Source: Flaviaestuariibacter flavus (GTDB lineage Bacteria; Bacteroidota; Bacteroidia; Chitinophagales; Chitinophagaceae). Taken from it: a stretch of DNA of 64,000 bases. Below are positions 15,632-25,847 of the stretch, piece by piece. The notes under the pieces are model-generated. The model worked only from the letters and a program-made list of their open reading frames with translations, was not told the origin of the DNA and did not search any database. Each line of letters begins with the position of its first letter. The first letter of the stretch is position 1. The stretch spans positions 62,001-126,000 of the forward strand of contig NZ_SJZI01000003.1 in NCBI RefSeq assembly GCF_004337505.1, read 5' to 3'. A program made the translations under genes and the position numbers.

Positions 15632-17866
15632 ATGGGCCGTATGTACCTGATCTTCCGTGTTTTGCTGGTGGCTGTGCTGATGGGGGCGCTCGGAACGGCA
15701 AATGCCCAGAAAGCCGGCGCCCACAAGACGCCGGACCAAGGCTGCAAGCCGCCCCTCAACCGCCAGTTGCGTCATGATTTCGTGGACCAGGCCCAGCAGC
15801 TGGCCCTGCGTGCCGACGGAAAGGCCGACAATGAGTTCTATGCCGGCAATAACCCCGAGGTAAACTTCCAGGTAACGCAGACGATCACCAGGCGCGTGGA
15901 CAACCTGCAGTGCGTGATCGAGAACGACACCCTTACCCGCGACCAGAAAAAAGTAGCGTACCTGAAAGGGCTCGAGGTCATCCTGAAGAACTTCGCCAAA
16001 CTCTACCGCAACCGCCAGGTGCTGCCTTCGCACCTGCCCGCCGTGTTTGACGCCTACGAGGCCGCCATGGCCCTCGACGAGCGCGGCGCGTCCATTGTGC
16101 CCGTAATAGAACGCTCCTCGTACGAAGTGGGCAATTTCCTCATCGGCTCGCAGGGCTTCGATGCCAACAGCGGCCGGGCGGAAGCAAAGAACATCGTGCT
16201 GTCGAAATACCTCGCCCAGCACCCCGACCGCATTCTTGCCACCCTGAAGGACAATACGAACCTGCCCAACCGCGATTCGCTCATCATCCTGGCGGCCTAC
16301 CGCAACCCGGCGCAGCTATACGATTACGCCTCGGCCAACAATGACCTCGGCTACTTCATCCGCCGTATGGACGACTCGCTGGTACGCACCGTATCACGGA
16401 TGGCTACCTCGGGCGGCGCCGGGCAGAAACAGCTGCCCTTCCTCGACAATATTCTCCGCGGCAAGATCACCCTCGAGCAGGTGAATGCCGTAAAAGACGA
16501 CCCCGTTAAATACTATAAACTGCTGGTGCGGACGCGGATCGATTATGTACAGCAGCAGGTGCAGCAGAAAGACACCGTGATGGGCATGAAGGCCATTAAC
16601 GACATGCTCCGCCGCCGCGCCATGGACCCCTTCATCAACACCATCAACGGCCTCCACGAAGAGCCCGATGCGAAGCGCTTTAAGGTCCTGCAGGAGCTGA
16701 GCGCCACCGAGCTTTATTACCTCATCGTCATCGGCGGCGAGGAGCTGTATACTTCCAGCTATGTGCGCGGCGTGTTCCCGCTGATGATGCAGAAAAGCGC
16801 CAACCGCGGCGACTCCCTGCTGATGAGCGTTTCCTTCGACCGCTTTAAGAAATTCATCAAGATGGCCGCGGGCTACAATACGCTCGACGACTTCCTGGCT
16901 TCCTTCCCGAATAAAGGAAACGCCGAGGCGCTGATGACCGAGTTTGTGAACGGTCTGGAAAAGACCCAGACACTCGAAGACGGCGTGGATGTGGCGGACT
17001 CCTATGCCTCCATTGTACAAACGAACAAGGATATGGCGGCACGGATGCTGGCCAACGTGCAGGCCAACCTGGAGCGCAACAGGGCACGCAACAACCAGCG
17101 CGGCATCGTGCTCTACAACCTGCTCGACAAGCTGTTCCGCTCGGCCGACTCCACCAGCAAGATCGACCTGTCGAAGGAGTTTGGCGTGCCGCCGGTGTAT
17201 ACGGTCGACTACAACTCGCTGCTTGCCGACACCAACCGCGTGTTTGTGCAGGCCTTCTTCTATGGCGATAAAGACGGCGTCAACAACTACAATATCCAGG
17301 TGGCGCAGCTGGCCAGGACCGGCTGGAAGAAGATCGAGGATACAAAGCAATGGCAGGCCTGGGCGTCCACGACGGGCAAGCCCGTCACCCTTTATTTCAA
17401 CAAGCCCCTCGACGAGGAAAGCGGCGAGCTGGAGCGTGCCCAGGCCGCTCTTGACGATCACCTGAGCGGCCGCGGCATCCAACCCACCGTGGTCATCCAC
17501 CGCGGGCACAGCTACTATGCCGGCGCCACCATCGACCAGATCCAGCCGGCGGCCAAGATCGTGTTCCTCGGCTCCTGCGGCGGCTACCACCTCATTCATG
17601 ATGTGCTGGAGCATGCTCCCGACGCGCACATTGTTGCCTCCAAGCAGACCGGCTTCAACGTCATCAACCAGAATTTCCTCAACCTGATGTTCAGCAAGCT
17701 CCGCGAAGGCAAGACCATCGAGTGGATTCCCTTCTGGAAGGAATTTGAAAAGAACGCGGGCAAGCTCGCGGGCTTCGAGGATTATATCCCGCCGCACCGG
17801 AACCTCGGCGCCATTTTCATCAAGGCCTACAACAGCCAGATGGGAGCGGTTGCCTACAACGAATAA
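15632..17866 (+). CDS. large secreted protein with possible clan CD peptidase site
   Basis: 744 residues with a signal peptide (about 1-25, ending TANAQ). The first 600 residues are mostly helical with no recognised domain. Near the C-terminus VVIHRGHSYYAG (His623, His626) is followed 23 residues after His626 by IVFLGSCGGY (Cys649). A His-Gly-His element after one beta-strand and a Gly-Ser-Cys at the end of the next is the arrangement of clan CD cysteine peptidases (separase, CHAT, gingipain). The family is otherwise not recognised, so peptidase activity is inference. It would act in the periplasm or outside the cell. The gene has its own promoter and terminator. Met at 15641 is an alternative start. 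Confidence 0.7.
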   Translation: MGRMYLIFRVLLVAVLMGALGTANAQKAGAHKTPDQGCKPPLNRQLRHDFVDQAQQLALRADGKADNEFYAGNNPEVNFQVTQTITRRVDNLQCVIENDTLTRDQKKVAYLKGLEVILKNFAKLYRNRQVLPSHLPAVFDAYEAAMALDERGASIVPVIERSSYEVGNFLIGSQGFDANSGRAEAKNIVLSKYLAQHPDRILATLKDNTNLPNRDSLIILAAYRNPAQLYDYASANNDLGYFIRRMDDSLVRTVSRMATSGGAGQKQLPFLDNILRGKITLEQVNAVKDDPVKYYKLLVRTRIDYVQQQVQQKDTVMGMKAINDMLRRRAMDPFINTINGLHEEPDAKRFKVLQELSATELYYLIVIGGEELYTSSYVRGVFPLMMQKSANRGDSLLMSVSFDRFKKFIKMAAGYNTLDDFLASFPNKGNAEALMTEFVNGLEKTQTLEDGVDVADSYASIVQTNKDMAARMLANVQANLERNRARNNQRGIVLYNLLDKLFRSADSTSKIDLSKEFGVPPVYTVDYNSLLADTNRVFVQAFFYGDKDGVNNYNIQVAQLARTGWKKIEDTKQWQAWASTTGKPVTLYFNKPLDEESGELERAQAALDDHLSGRGIQPTVVIHRGHSYYAGATIDQIQPAAKIVFLGSCGGYHLIHDVLEHAPDAHIVASKQTGFNVINQNFLNLMFSKLREGKTIEWIPFWKEFEKNAGKLAGFEDYIPPHRNLGAIFIKAYNSQMGAVAYNE

Positions 17867-17872
17867 TCAGGA

Positions 17873-17898
17873 AGCCCCCGCGAACGCGGGGGCTTTTT
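17873..17898. terminator. bidirectional terminator
   Basis: Perfect 10-bp stem AGCCCCCGCG with its complement and loop AA, followed by a T run on the plus strand. It lies between convergent genes. Confidence 0.9.
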
Positions 17899-17943
17899 GC
17901 TGGAGTGCCGGGAGATGAAGTGACAGGTCTTCATCAAACCCGC

Positions 17944-19839
17944 TTACTCACTCTGGACCATCTTGCCGCTTGCCGTCATGCTGCCGATCCGCAGCCGGTA
18001 AAACAGCAGCGCGCCGATCTTCTGGCGGGGACTGTAATGAAGCTCCCGCGTTGCTCCGGCGCTGATGCTGCCATAGCTGGTGGCCGATACCCGCCGGCCG
18101 GTATTGTCGTACACTTCCAGGCTCACGGAGCCCGAAACCGGCGCGGTAAACCGGAAATTCACCGAGTTGCGGAAGGGGTTGGGATACACCTTTACCGTTA
18201 CGGCGTCTTCCGGCGTCGCTTCGGCGGGGGCGCGTTTTTCCGCACGGGCGGTCGGGGGAGCCAGGCGGGCGGTTGTGGTGCAGGTAACCGCATCGCTGCA
18301 ATTGGCGGCCGCGGAAACGCAGCCACTGCCGTCCTTCGCCACGATGCTCGGGTTGGAGCCGGGCGCCACATTGGAGAAGGTTACGCCCGTTTGCCAGTGC
18401 TGGCCGTTATCGATGCTGTACTGGTAGGTGCTGCCTACAGGACTGGTTACAGTAAGTGTACCGGTGGCGGGTCCGCACATGCTGGGCTGCACCGCGCAAA
18501 GCGCCGGCGCGGAGGGATTCGAATACACCGACACCGTTACGGCTTCAATGTCCGAACAGGACGGCGTCGTGCCCGTACTGGCCTTGATGTAGTAGGTGCC
18601 GGCGCCCACAGCTGTTGGAGAAGACAGCGAAGAAGTGGCCGCGGAGTTGGTCCAGTACGAGAGCGTGGAGCCCGAAGGCAGCGTGCTGCCCGAGGTCACG
18701 GCTGCGGCCGTCAGGTCGACAGTGGAGGGCGAGCAAACTGCGTTCGGGTTTGTGATCGAAAGTACGGGAGTGGTCCGCACAGTTACCACAACAGACCGGA
18801 TGTCGGAGCAGGCGGGGGTCGTATTGGTGCTTGCCTTGATGTAATAAGTACCGTCACCGGCAGCGGTCGGCGTTGTCATGGAGGCAGTAGCCCCGGAGTT
18901 GGTCCAGTAGGATAAGCTTGTGCCTGTTGGCAAGGTACTACCGGAAGTCACTGCGGCTGTAAGATCGGCCGTAGCCGGGCTGCATAACGCAGTGGGATTC
19001 GTTATCGAAAGCGCCGGCCCGGCAAGCACTGTCAGGGTTACTGCTGCTTTGCTGTAGGCGCTGGTGTTGGTGCTGCTCGTGACCTTGGCATATGCCGTAG
19101 TGCTGACTGTACTGTAGGCAGCGGGTGTACCGACCGGCGAGAGCAGGCCGGAGTCGCGATACCAGGTCACCGTTACATTGCTGGCATTGTTCGATACCTC
19201 CCCGTTGAGGGCGGTCAGGTTAAATGTGGCCGTAGTGCGGCCTGCCGTGTCCGGGCACAGCGAGCGGGAGACGTTCTGCGCCATCGGAATTTCGATGGTA
19301 ATATAATTTCCATCAATCTGCGACCAGCACTTCGAAGGTGTGCCTGGGCAACGGAAGGCTGAAAGTCCCTGGCAGAAATCAGTATTGCCGGTGCCCCAAC
19401 CCATGAAAACATTGGTCAGCGCGATGGGTGTCCCGCAAGACCAGGTGAAGGCTCCCGAAAAAACCACCTGGTTGGAAGGCCGGTTGAGCACGGTGCCAAA
19501 GCATTCTTTTTTGTTAGCGAGAATGTTGCCGGGGGTGCCGTTGACGAGGAATTTGATATTGGCATATACCACCACGCCCACGCGGGGCGTATTGGTGGTC
19601 AGGTCGAGTGCCAGTCTTACCTTAACCGAACCGCGGCATTGATACCCTGCGGACAATGGCTGCAGGGTAGCCGAATCCACAAGGTAGGCCCGCATGATCT
19701 GGACGTCGTTGGAGGTACAGCCTGTCTTGCAGTCGGAGGGCGTCTGCGGCGTCTGCGCGCTGCTGTTATAGGCTGCGCCGATTCCCAGTAGAAATACGGT
19801 ACACGGCAGGAAAGACTTCAACATAGAATTTATTTTCAT
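17944..19839 (-). CDS. secreted protein with T9SS type A sorting domain
   Basis: 631 residues. Signal peptide about 1-27 (ending NSSAQ). An N-terminal cysteine-rich domain (DCKTGCTSNDVQIMRAYLVD) is followed by two near-identical Ig-like repeats of about 85 residues, each starting SITNPxAxCSPxTxDLTAA and containing SYWTNSxAT and GTYYIKAST. Then comes a third related domain and a C-terminal sorting domain (VYPNPFRNSVNF and later strands). T9SS carries such proteins to the cell surface, where the sorting domain is removed. The start at 19839 gives a proper signal peptide; upstream codons do not. Likely a surface or adhesive protein; no enzymatic motif is seen. Confidence 0.85.
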   Translation of the reverse strand: MKINSMLKSFLPCTVFLLGIGAAYNSSAQTPQTPSDCKTGCTSNDVQIMRAYLVDSATLQPLSAGYQCRGSVKVRLALDLTTNTPRVGVVVYANIKFLVNGTPGNILANKKECFGTVLNRPSNQVVFSGAFTWSCGTPIALTNVFMGWGTGNTDFCQGLSAFRCPGTPSKCWSQIDGNYITIEIPMAQNVSRSLCPDTAGRTTATFNLTALNGEVSNNASNVTVTWYRDSGLLSPVGTPAAYSTVSTTAYAKVTSSTNTSAYSKAAVTLTVLAGPALSITNPTALCSPATADLTAAVTSGSTLPTGTSLSYWTNSGATASMTTPTAAGDGTYYIKASTNTTPACSDIRSVVVTVRTTPVLSITNPNAVCSPSTVDLTAAAVTSGSTLPSGSTLSYWTNSAATSSLSSPTAVGAGTYYIKASTGTTPSCSDIEAVTVSVYSNPSAPALCAVQPSMCGPATGTLTVTSPVGSTYQYSIDNGQHWQTGVTFSNVAPGSNPSIVAKDGSGCVSAAANCSDAVTCTTTARLAPPTARAEKRAPAEATPEDAVTVKVYPNPFRNSVNFRFTAPVSGSVSLEVYDNTGRRVSATSYGSISAGATRELHYSPRQKIGALLFYRLRIGSMTASGKMVQSE

Positions 19840-20472
19840 GGTCAGTTGTTTGAGTGTAGGGAAATGCCTTTCGGCCGCGCGGGCGCCCGGGCGTGTAGAT
19901 TGAAATAAATGGAAGGAAGGGCGGTCGGGGGAGAAGGGTCTGCAAACCGAAAGCAGACCCCGGGGCACACGGAGGTACCACTTGCATGCTGCAACTGCAT
20001 AAAAGGGTTTTAGGTTAGCAACGTCGGGACAACAGGAGCCGGGACGCCCTGGAAAACGGGCATACCGGTGCCTGGTCAATGGGTAATAACAGGTCGCGGC
20101 CGAGGTTTCCGGTCAGGGGAAAAAGTGTCGGGAAAGATAGCGGAGCATAAGCGTGTTTTTTATGTTGGTAGGTTAGCTGAAGTGTGTCGTGACGGATGCG
20201 CTCCGGTGCCGGGCGGTACCTGAATTCTAATACAATTTTCACACCGATATAAGTGATTCGTATTAATACGGTACAGATGCATGGATTTGCGGCGATGCAG
20301 TCTGCGGCTAATGACCTGTTTTTTAGCCGGTTGATTTTTGGAGGACAACCCATATTTTTTTGGATTTGCTACCGGCGGGGGATATACGGCTCAGGCCGCA
20401 CCTGAATCCGTGCGTTGCGTGTTCCCCAAAACCACGGGCGTGATGTCTCCGCCATCCAAGCCTAAAACCATA

Positions 20473-20500
20473 GAACCTCAGAACCTCAGAGTCCGGAACC
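20473..20500. repeat. family A period-8 repeat
   Basis: Units GAACCTCA, GAACCTCA and GAGTCCGG, directly upstream of the exporter promoter. Confidence 0.75.
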
Positions 20501-20512
20501 TTGTTCCGGTCC

Positions 20513-20520
20513 TACTTTTG
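20513..20520 (+). promoter_or_regulatory. -7 promoter element of the ABC exporter gene
   Basis: TACTTTTG, an exact TAnnTTTG match, 18 bp before the TTG start codon. No clear -33 element was found. Confidence 0.6.
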
Positions 20521-20538
20521 TTCCCTAAAATTGCCTGA

Positions 20539-22302
20539 TTGTCTCAGCCCGATAAGAAACCCGCTTTCAGTCTTACCTCCCTTCAACGCGTGCTTCGCTT
20601 TGCTCGGCCCTATAAGCGCACCTTCTGGGGCTCTATTGCCCTGGCGGTCGTGCTGGCGGTGCTGACACCGGTGCGCCCCGCGCTTATTGACAAAACGATC
20701 CGGGAGTTCGTTGCCAGCGGGAACGCGGTGTGGGTAGTACGGATCACGCTCATCCAGATCGGGCTGCTGCTGGTGGAAACCGCCCTGCGCTTTATTTTCT
20801 CCTACCTTACTTCCTGGCTCGGGCAGTCGGTGGTGAAAGACCTGCGCGTGACCACCTATCGCAAGGTACTCGGCCTCAACCTCCGCCAGTTCGACCGCAC
20901 GCCCATCGGCACCCTCACCACGCGCACCGTGGATGATATCGAGCGGATCAACGACATCTTCGCCGACGGGCTTATCCCCATCCTGGCCGACCTGCTTTCC
21001 ATCGTGGCGGTGCTGGCTTATATGTTCTCCACCAACCCGCAGCTCACCCTGGTCTGCCTGATCCCGTTCCCCGTCCTGATCGTGGCGACCTATTATTTCA
21101 AGGAGAGCGTCAACAAGTCGTTTCACCGCGTGCGCAACGCCGTGTCGGCGCTCAACGCCTTCGTGCAGGAACATATCACGGGTATGTACGTGGTGCAGGC
21201 CTTCGCCGCTGAAAAGCGGGAGATGAACAAGTTCGACGCCATCAACCGCGAGCACCGCGACGCCAACATTCACTCCATCTTCGCCTACTCGGTGTTTTTT
21301 CCTGTGGTGGAGATCATCCTGGCCACTTCAACCGGCCTTATTGTCTGGTTCGTGGCCCATCCCAACGTAGGCGTCGGCATCATGACCTCCTTTATCCTTT
21401 GCCTCAACCTGCTCTTCCGCCCGCTGCGGGTGATCGCCGACAAATTCAATACCCTGCAGATGGGGCTCATCGCCGGCGACCGGGTGTTCAAGGTGCTGGA
21501 TAACGAAGATGTGACGCAGGACACGGGTACCTATGCGCCGGCGCAGGTGGCCGGGCGCATCGATTTCGAGAACGTGACCTTCGGCTATAGCCCCGAGAAC
21601 ACGGTGCTGCACAATGTGTCCTTCTCGGTACCGCCCGGCCAGACCCTGGCTATTGTGGGCCATACCGGGTCGGGCAAGACCACTATCATTTCCCTGCTCA
21701 ACCGCCTTTACGAAGTGCGCTCCGGAAGTATCAAGATCGACGAGGTGCCGGTAGGAGCGTGGCAGCTCGACGCGCTGCGCGCCAACGTGGGCGTGGTGCT
21801 CCAGGATGTGTTCCTGTTCTCCGGCTCGGTGCGCGACAACCTGACGCTGCGCAACCCGGCCATCCCGCAGGAGCGGGTGGAGGCGGCGGCGAAGCTCATC
21901 GGGATGCATGATTTCATCCTGAGCCTCCCGGGCGGCTACGATTACAACGTAATGGAGCGTGGCGCCACGCTTTCGCTGGGGCAGCGACAGCTGCTCAGCT
22001 TCATCCGGGCCCTGCTCTACAACCCGGCGATCCTGGTGCTCGACGAGGCCACCTCTTCTATCGATACGGAAAGCGAGGCCCTGATCGAACACGCGATCCG
22101 GACCTTGGTTGCGGGACGCACTTCCATCATCATCGCGCACCGCCTCAGCACCATCCAGCGCGCCGACCAGATCCTGGTGCTCGACAAGGGTGAGGTGAAG
22201 GAGACGGGCACCCATGCGGAGCTGCTCCGGCGCAGCGGCTTCTATGCCCGTCTCTACGAAATGCAGTTCGAGCGAAAAATAAATTCACCCGCAGGGCGTT
22301 AA
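20539..22302 (+). CDS. ABC exporter, fused membrane and ATPase domains (MsbA-like)
   Basis: 587 residues. Six membrane helices lie in residues 1-310, followed by a nucleotide-binding domain with Walker A GHTGSGKTT (about 372), signature LSLGQRQ (about 477), Walker B ILVLDEAT (about 498) and the H loop AHRLST. It would work as a homodimer in the inner membrane, exporting a lipid or hydrophobic compound. The best start is a TTG at 20539 (MSQPDKKPAFSL), because similarity begins there and no ATG is close; the promoter element 18 bp upstream fits. It is not obviously part of an operon. The substrate cannot be read. Confidence 0.92.
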   Translation: MSQPDKKPAFSLTSLQRVLRFARPYKRTFWGSIALAVVLAVLTPVRPALIDKTIREFVASGNAVWVVRITLIQIGLLLVETALRFIFSYLTSWLGQSVVKDLRVTTYRKVLGLNLRQFDRTPIGTLTTRTVDDIERINDIFADGLIPILADLLSIVAVLAYMFSTNPQLTLVCLIPFPVLIVATYYFKESVNKSFHRVRNAVSALNAFVQEHITGMYVVQAFAAEKREMNKFDAINREHRDANIHSIFAYSVFFPVVEIILATSTGLIVWFVAHPNVGVGIMTSFILCLNLLFRPLRVIADKFNTLQMGLIAGDRVFKVLDNEDVTQDTGTYAPAQVAGRIDFENVTFGYSPENTVLHNVSFSVPPGQTLAIVGHTGSGKTTIISLLNRLYEVRSGSIKIDEVPVGAWQLDALRANVGVVLQDVFLFSGSVRDNLTLRNPAIPQERVEAAAKLIGMHDFILSLPGGYDYNVMERGATLSLGQRQLLSFIRALLYNPAILVLDEATSSIDTESEALIEHAIRTLVAGRTSIIIAHRLSTIQRADQILVLDKGEVKETGTHAELLRRSGFYARLYEMQFERKINSPAGR

Positions 22303-22398
22303 ACTATTCGTAATATTACCGGTCACAGCGCCCTTGGCGCAGGTTTGCCCGCCCCGGGCGGGCCGCATAACCTTGATTAGCAACCCATCTGAACTCTT

Positions 22399-24018
22399 AT
22401 GCAATTGACGCGTTCTCTCTGGGCACTGCCGGCGCTCCTGCTGCTGCTGCTCACCTCCTGCCGCCGCGAGGAAAGCCTGGAACTGGGCAGCCCCGCCCGC
22501 TACGACCTCCAGGACATTTTCGGTGATTGCCTTGGCGACAGCGTCGTCGGTAACTACGTGGCCGGTCGCGCCCTCAACGGCGATTCCTCCTACATCGTGC
22601 TGAAGGTGAACGTACGCACCCTCGGTAATTACAGCATCAACTCCGACATCCAGAACGGGTTTTCCTTTGCCGGCACCGGCACTTTCAGCGACACCGGTCT
22701 CGTATCGCTGCGCATCCCGGCGCGGGGCACCCCCCAGCAGGCGGTGCCCACCACGCTGCGCTTTACCCGCGACTCGGCTTTCTGCGAGGTGATTGTAAAC
22801 GTAACGGCTACGGCCCAGGGCGGCGGCACCTGCAATGCCCAGGTAGCCGGTAACTATTATAAGGATACGGCCCTGCTCGGTGGAAACAATGTGACCCTGA
22901 CCCACAACTACAGCGCCGCCGGAACTTATAACGTAACTACCGATACCATCAACGGTTATTTCTTTTCGAAATCGGTGGTGGTAACCACCCCGGGAGCTAC
23001 CACCATTGTGCTCAACGGCAGCGGCACGCCAGCCGCAACGGGTACCCATAATTTTACCGTACGTTTCGGCGACAGCACCAGCTGCGGCTTCCCGGTGACA
23101 GTAGGCGCGCCTCCCCCCGCGGGTGGCTGCGGTGGCTCCATCACCGGCACCTATACGGCGGGGACGCCCGTTCCGGCCGGCAACGGCATCCAGGTGAGCG
23201 GCCATGCCTATGCGCAGCCGGGCTCCTACACGATTTCGGCGGCTCCCGTAAACGGCGTTTCCTTTGCCTCCACCAACGTCAACGTGACGGCGGCCGGCGG
23301 GACGCCCACGGCCACCCTGGCGGCAACGGGCACACCTACGGCTGCGGGCACCTTTACGGTGCCGGTTAATTTCGGCGACGGCAGCACCTGCACCTATACG
23401 CTGACCGTTGTGACCGGCGGCACCACGCCTTCCGGCGACTATTTCCCCCTGGGCGCCAACAGCTACTGGACCTATACAGACCCCAGCGATCCTACCGACA
23501 CGGTCAAGCATATCAATGAAGCCTCCACGACCGTCGGCACCCAGACCTACCGGGTGTTCCGGGAGTATAACAGCCTGGGCAACGTCACTGATTCCTTCCT
23601 GTTCCGGAAAGAGGCGGGTACAACCTACCAGGCCGTGGCCCTGGAAGACCTTGGCCTCACGATGGGCGTGACCTTCCCGGCCGGTGCCCTCGCCGAGCTG
23701 CCGGTGGTGAAAGACGCGCTGACCACCGGTGCCAGCTGGACCTCCGCCGCTTACAGCGGTTCCAACAGCACCCAGATCCGCGCGGTGTTCAACTGTGTCA
23801 ACAACAACGTAACGCTTACGGTAAACGGCCGCACTTATACGAATGTGTACCAGGTCACCGGCGCCCTCCAGTTCAATATTATGAACACGGGCTGGCAAAA
23901 CAACCCCTTTGGCGGCGACCTGGGAACAGCCTGGTTCGCACCCGGCGTTGGCATTATCCAGCAACAGGTGCCCGGTCTTTCGGGGATGCTGATGCTGCGG
24001 TATTACCAGATATTCTGA
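22399..24018 (+). CDS. lipoprotein with Ig-like repeats
   Basis: 539 residues. Lipoprotein signal peptide ending LLTSC (Cys about 21). Residues about 45-345 hold three tandem beta-sandwich repeats of about 95 residues, each containing a GNY/GTY strand, NGxxF and a closing STCxxxVTV-type strand with one Cys. The C-terminal part (about 350-539) starts YFPLGANSYWTYTD, a segment common in Bacteroidota surface lipoproteins, and ends with GTAWFAPGVGII. Probably exposed on the outer membrane. Function is not known. A strong terminator follows. Confidence 0.75.
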   Translation: MQLTRSLWALPALLLLLLTSCRREESLELGSPARYDLQDIFGDCLGDSVVGNYVAGRALNGDSSYIVLKVNVRTLGNYSINSDIQNGFSFAGTGTFSDTGLVSLRIPARGTPQQAVPTTLRFTRDSAFCEVIVNVTATAQGGGTCNAQVAGNYYKDTALLGGNNVTLTHNYSAAGTYNVTTDTINGYFFSKSVVVTTPGATTIVLNGSGTPAATGTHNFTVRFGDSTSCGFPVTVGAPPPAGGCGGSITGTYTAGTPVPAGNGIQVSGHAYAQPGSYTISAAPVNGVSFASTNVNVTAAGGTPTATLAATGTPTAAGTFTVPVNFGDGSTCTYTLTVVTGGTTPSGDYFPLGANSYWTYTDPSDPTDTVKHINEASTTVGTQTYRVFREYNSLGNVTDSFLFRKEAGTTYQAVALEDLGLTMGVTFPAGALAELPVVKDALTTGASWTSAAYSGSNSTQIRAVFNCVNNNVTLTVNGRTYTNVYQVTGALQFNIMNTGWQNNPFGGDLGTAWFAPGVGIIQQQVPGLSGMLMLRYYQIF

Positions 24019-24028
24019 TGAGCTCCCG

Positions 24029-24067
24029 CAAAAGAAAAGGCGCCCGCACCGGGCGCCTTTTCTTTTG
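24029..24067. terminator. strong bidirectional terminator
   Basis: Perfect 18-bp stem CAAAAGAAAAGGCGCCCG with its complement and loop CAC, giving A and T tracts in both directions. It isolates the lipoprotein gene from the ATP synthase operon. Confidence 0.92.
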
Positions 24068-24088
24068 CCGAAAGGACGCACTTTGTCC

Positions 24089-24118
24089 TTTGTTTTTGGG
24101 CACGCACCCTTATCTTTG
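24089..24118 (+). promoter_or_regulatory. promoter of the atpBEFHA operon
   Basis: -33 element TTTG (24089-24092), 18-bp spacer and an exact -7 element TATCTTTG (24111-24118). The atpB start codon is 22 bp further downstream. Confidence 0.7.
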
Positions 24119-24139
24119 CGCCAAATTTCGGGAACAGAT

Positions 24140-25372
24140 ATGAAGGTTAGACGTGTCAAATCCTTGATGGTAGCGGTTTTCAGCCTGTTTTCGGTGCTTG
24201 CTTTCGCCCAAAACGATCACGGCACACCGGTTGGTGAAAAAACGCCCGATGGCCACGTGGCCAGCGAGGAGCCCGCCAAAGAAGGCAATAAGTTCGACGC
24301 CAACGAGGTGATCTTCGGCCACGTGCTGGACGCGCACTCTTTCCACTTCTTCGATCTCAACGGTCACCCCTATGGTCTCAGCCTGCCGGTGATTCTGTAT
24401 GATAAAGAGAACGGCGGCATCAAAACCTTTAGCTCCGCCCGCTTCGAGCACGGCCACAGCGTTGCCGAAGGCCGCTACCAGCTTGTAACCGAGCACTGGC
24501 GCCACGAGATGGTTTCCGAAGGCCACCTCACCGAGGAGCAGGCCAAAGGCTACCGCAACGAGAACATTATAGCCGTTGACCCCAGCACCAAAGCGCCCCT
24601 CGCCGGCGCCAAGGTGTACGACTTCTCCATCACCCGCAACGTGGTGCAGATGATGCTGGCGCTCATCCTGCTGGTGTGGATCATGCTGGGCGTTGCCAAG
24701 CGCTACAAGAGCGGCCAGGGCGTTACCAGCGCTCCCCGCGGCATGCAGAACGCCATCGAGCCGGTGATCACCTTTGTGCGCGACGAGGTAGCCAAGCCTA
24801 ACCTCGGCCACCACTACCGCAAGTTCATGCCCCTGCTGCTGACGATCTTCTTCTTCATCCTGATCAACAACCTGTTCGGCCTCATCCCCGGCTCGGCCAA
24901 CGTAACGGGCAATATCGCCTTCACGGCCATGCTGGGCCTCGTGTCCTTCCTGGTGATCAATATCTCGGGCAACAAGCATTACTGGGGTCACATCTTCAAC
25001 CCCCCGGTGCCCTTCGGTATCAAGTTCATCATGGTGCCGGTAGAGATCCTGTCGATCATCACCAAGCCCTTCGCCCTCATCATCCGTCTTTTCGCCAACA
25101 TGCTGGCGGGGCACATCATCATTATCTGTCTCATCTCCCTCATATTCATCTTCGGTTCACTGGCCAAGGTAGCGGGCTGGGGCTTTATGCCCATCTCGAT
25201 CGCCTTCTCGGTGTTCATTTTCGTGATCGAAGTGCTGGTGGCCTTTATCCAGGCCTTCATCTTCACCAACCTCACGGCGGTGTTCATCGGCCAGGCCACG
25301 GAAGATCATCACCAGCATGAAGGCGAAGCCCACGCAGGCCACCCGCCCACCGAGCCGGTGATCATTGGATGA
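24140..25372 (+). CDS. atpB: ATP synthase F0 subunit a
   Basis: 410 residues. It has a signal peptide-like N-terminus (about 1-24, ending LAFAQ) and a long extension before the first membrane helix, which is typical for Bacteroidota AtpB. The core has the conserved channel regions: NNLFGLIPGSANVTGN, then IIRLFANMLAGHIIIICL, which contains the essential Arg of helix 4 (R in IIRLFAN). Subunit a forms the two proton half-channels against the c ring. It is first in the operon, followed by a 163-bp spacer full of period-7 repeats before atpE. The ORF upstream of 24140 overlaps the promoter and is not used. Confidence 0.96.
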   Translation: MKVRRVKSLMVAVFSLFSVLAFAQNDHGTPVGEKTPDGHVASEEPAKEGNKFDANEVIFGHVLDAHSFHFFDLNGHPYGLSLPVILYDKENGGIKTFSSARFEHGHSVAEGRYQLVTEHWRHEMVSEGHLTEEQAKGYRNENIIAVDPSTKAPLAGAKVYDFSITRNVVQMMLALILLVWIMLGVAKRYKSGQGVTSAPRGMQNAIEPVITFVRDEVAKPNLGHHYRKFMPLLLTIFFFILINNLFGLIPGSANVTGNIAFTAMLGLVSFLVINISGNKHYWGHIFNPPVPFGIKFIMVPVEILSIITKPFALIIRLFANMLAGHIIIICLISLIFIFGSLAKVAGWGFMPISIAFSVFIFVIEVLVAFIQAFIFTNLTAVFIGQATEDHHQHEGEAHAGHPPTEPVIIG

Positions 25373-25374
25373 AC

Positions 25375-25491
25375 ATCTAAGATCTCAGATCGCTGATCTC
25401 GGATCTTTAGGAGAAAGCAGTAAACGGGTCTTCGGTTGCTTGATGACGGTTCTGTCTGAAAAAATCAGACATCAGACATCAGACATCAGAG
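25375..25491. repeat. two period-7 repeat blocks, family B, in the atpB-atpE spacer
   Basis: Block 1 (25375-25409) has 7-bp units ATCTAAG, ATCTCAG, ATCGCTG, ATCTCGG and ATCTTTA. Block 2 (25464-25491) has ATCAGAC three times; it can pair with GTCTGA just upstream (25453-25458) across an A-rich loop. Confidence 0.85.
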
Positions 25492-25508
25492 ATTCTCTCA
25501 AAGTGTGA

Positions 25509-25784
<276 letters not shown>

Positions 25785-25847
25785 GAGCTGCCAACAAAAG
25801 AAGTTACCGCGCCCGACGCACAGGGCCGAGGGCGCGGTTTCTTAAAT

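Larger units (their letters stand above)
19840..20538. other. 699-bp divergent intergenic region
   Basis: Between the divergent T9SS protein and ABC exporter genes. It holds a perfect hairpin GGGTCTGC (19936-19943) with its complement at 19953-19960, in the leader of the T9SS gene. It also holds an imperfect minus-strand -7 element (TATCTTTC read on that strand, 20132-20139), a family A repeat and the exporter promoter. No coding frame in it looks real. Confidence 0.6.
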
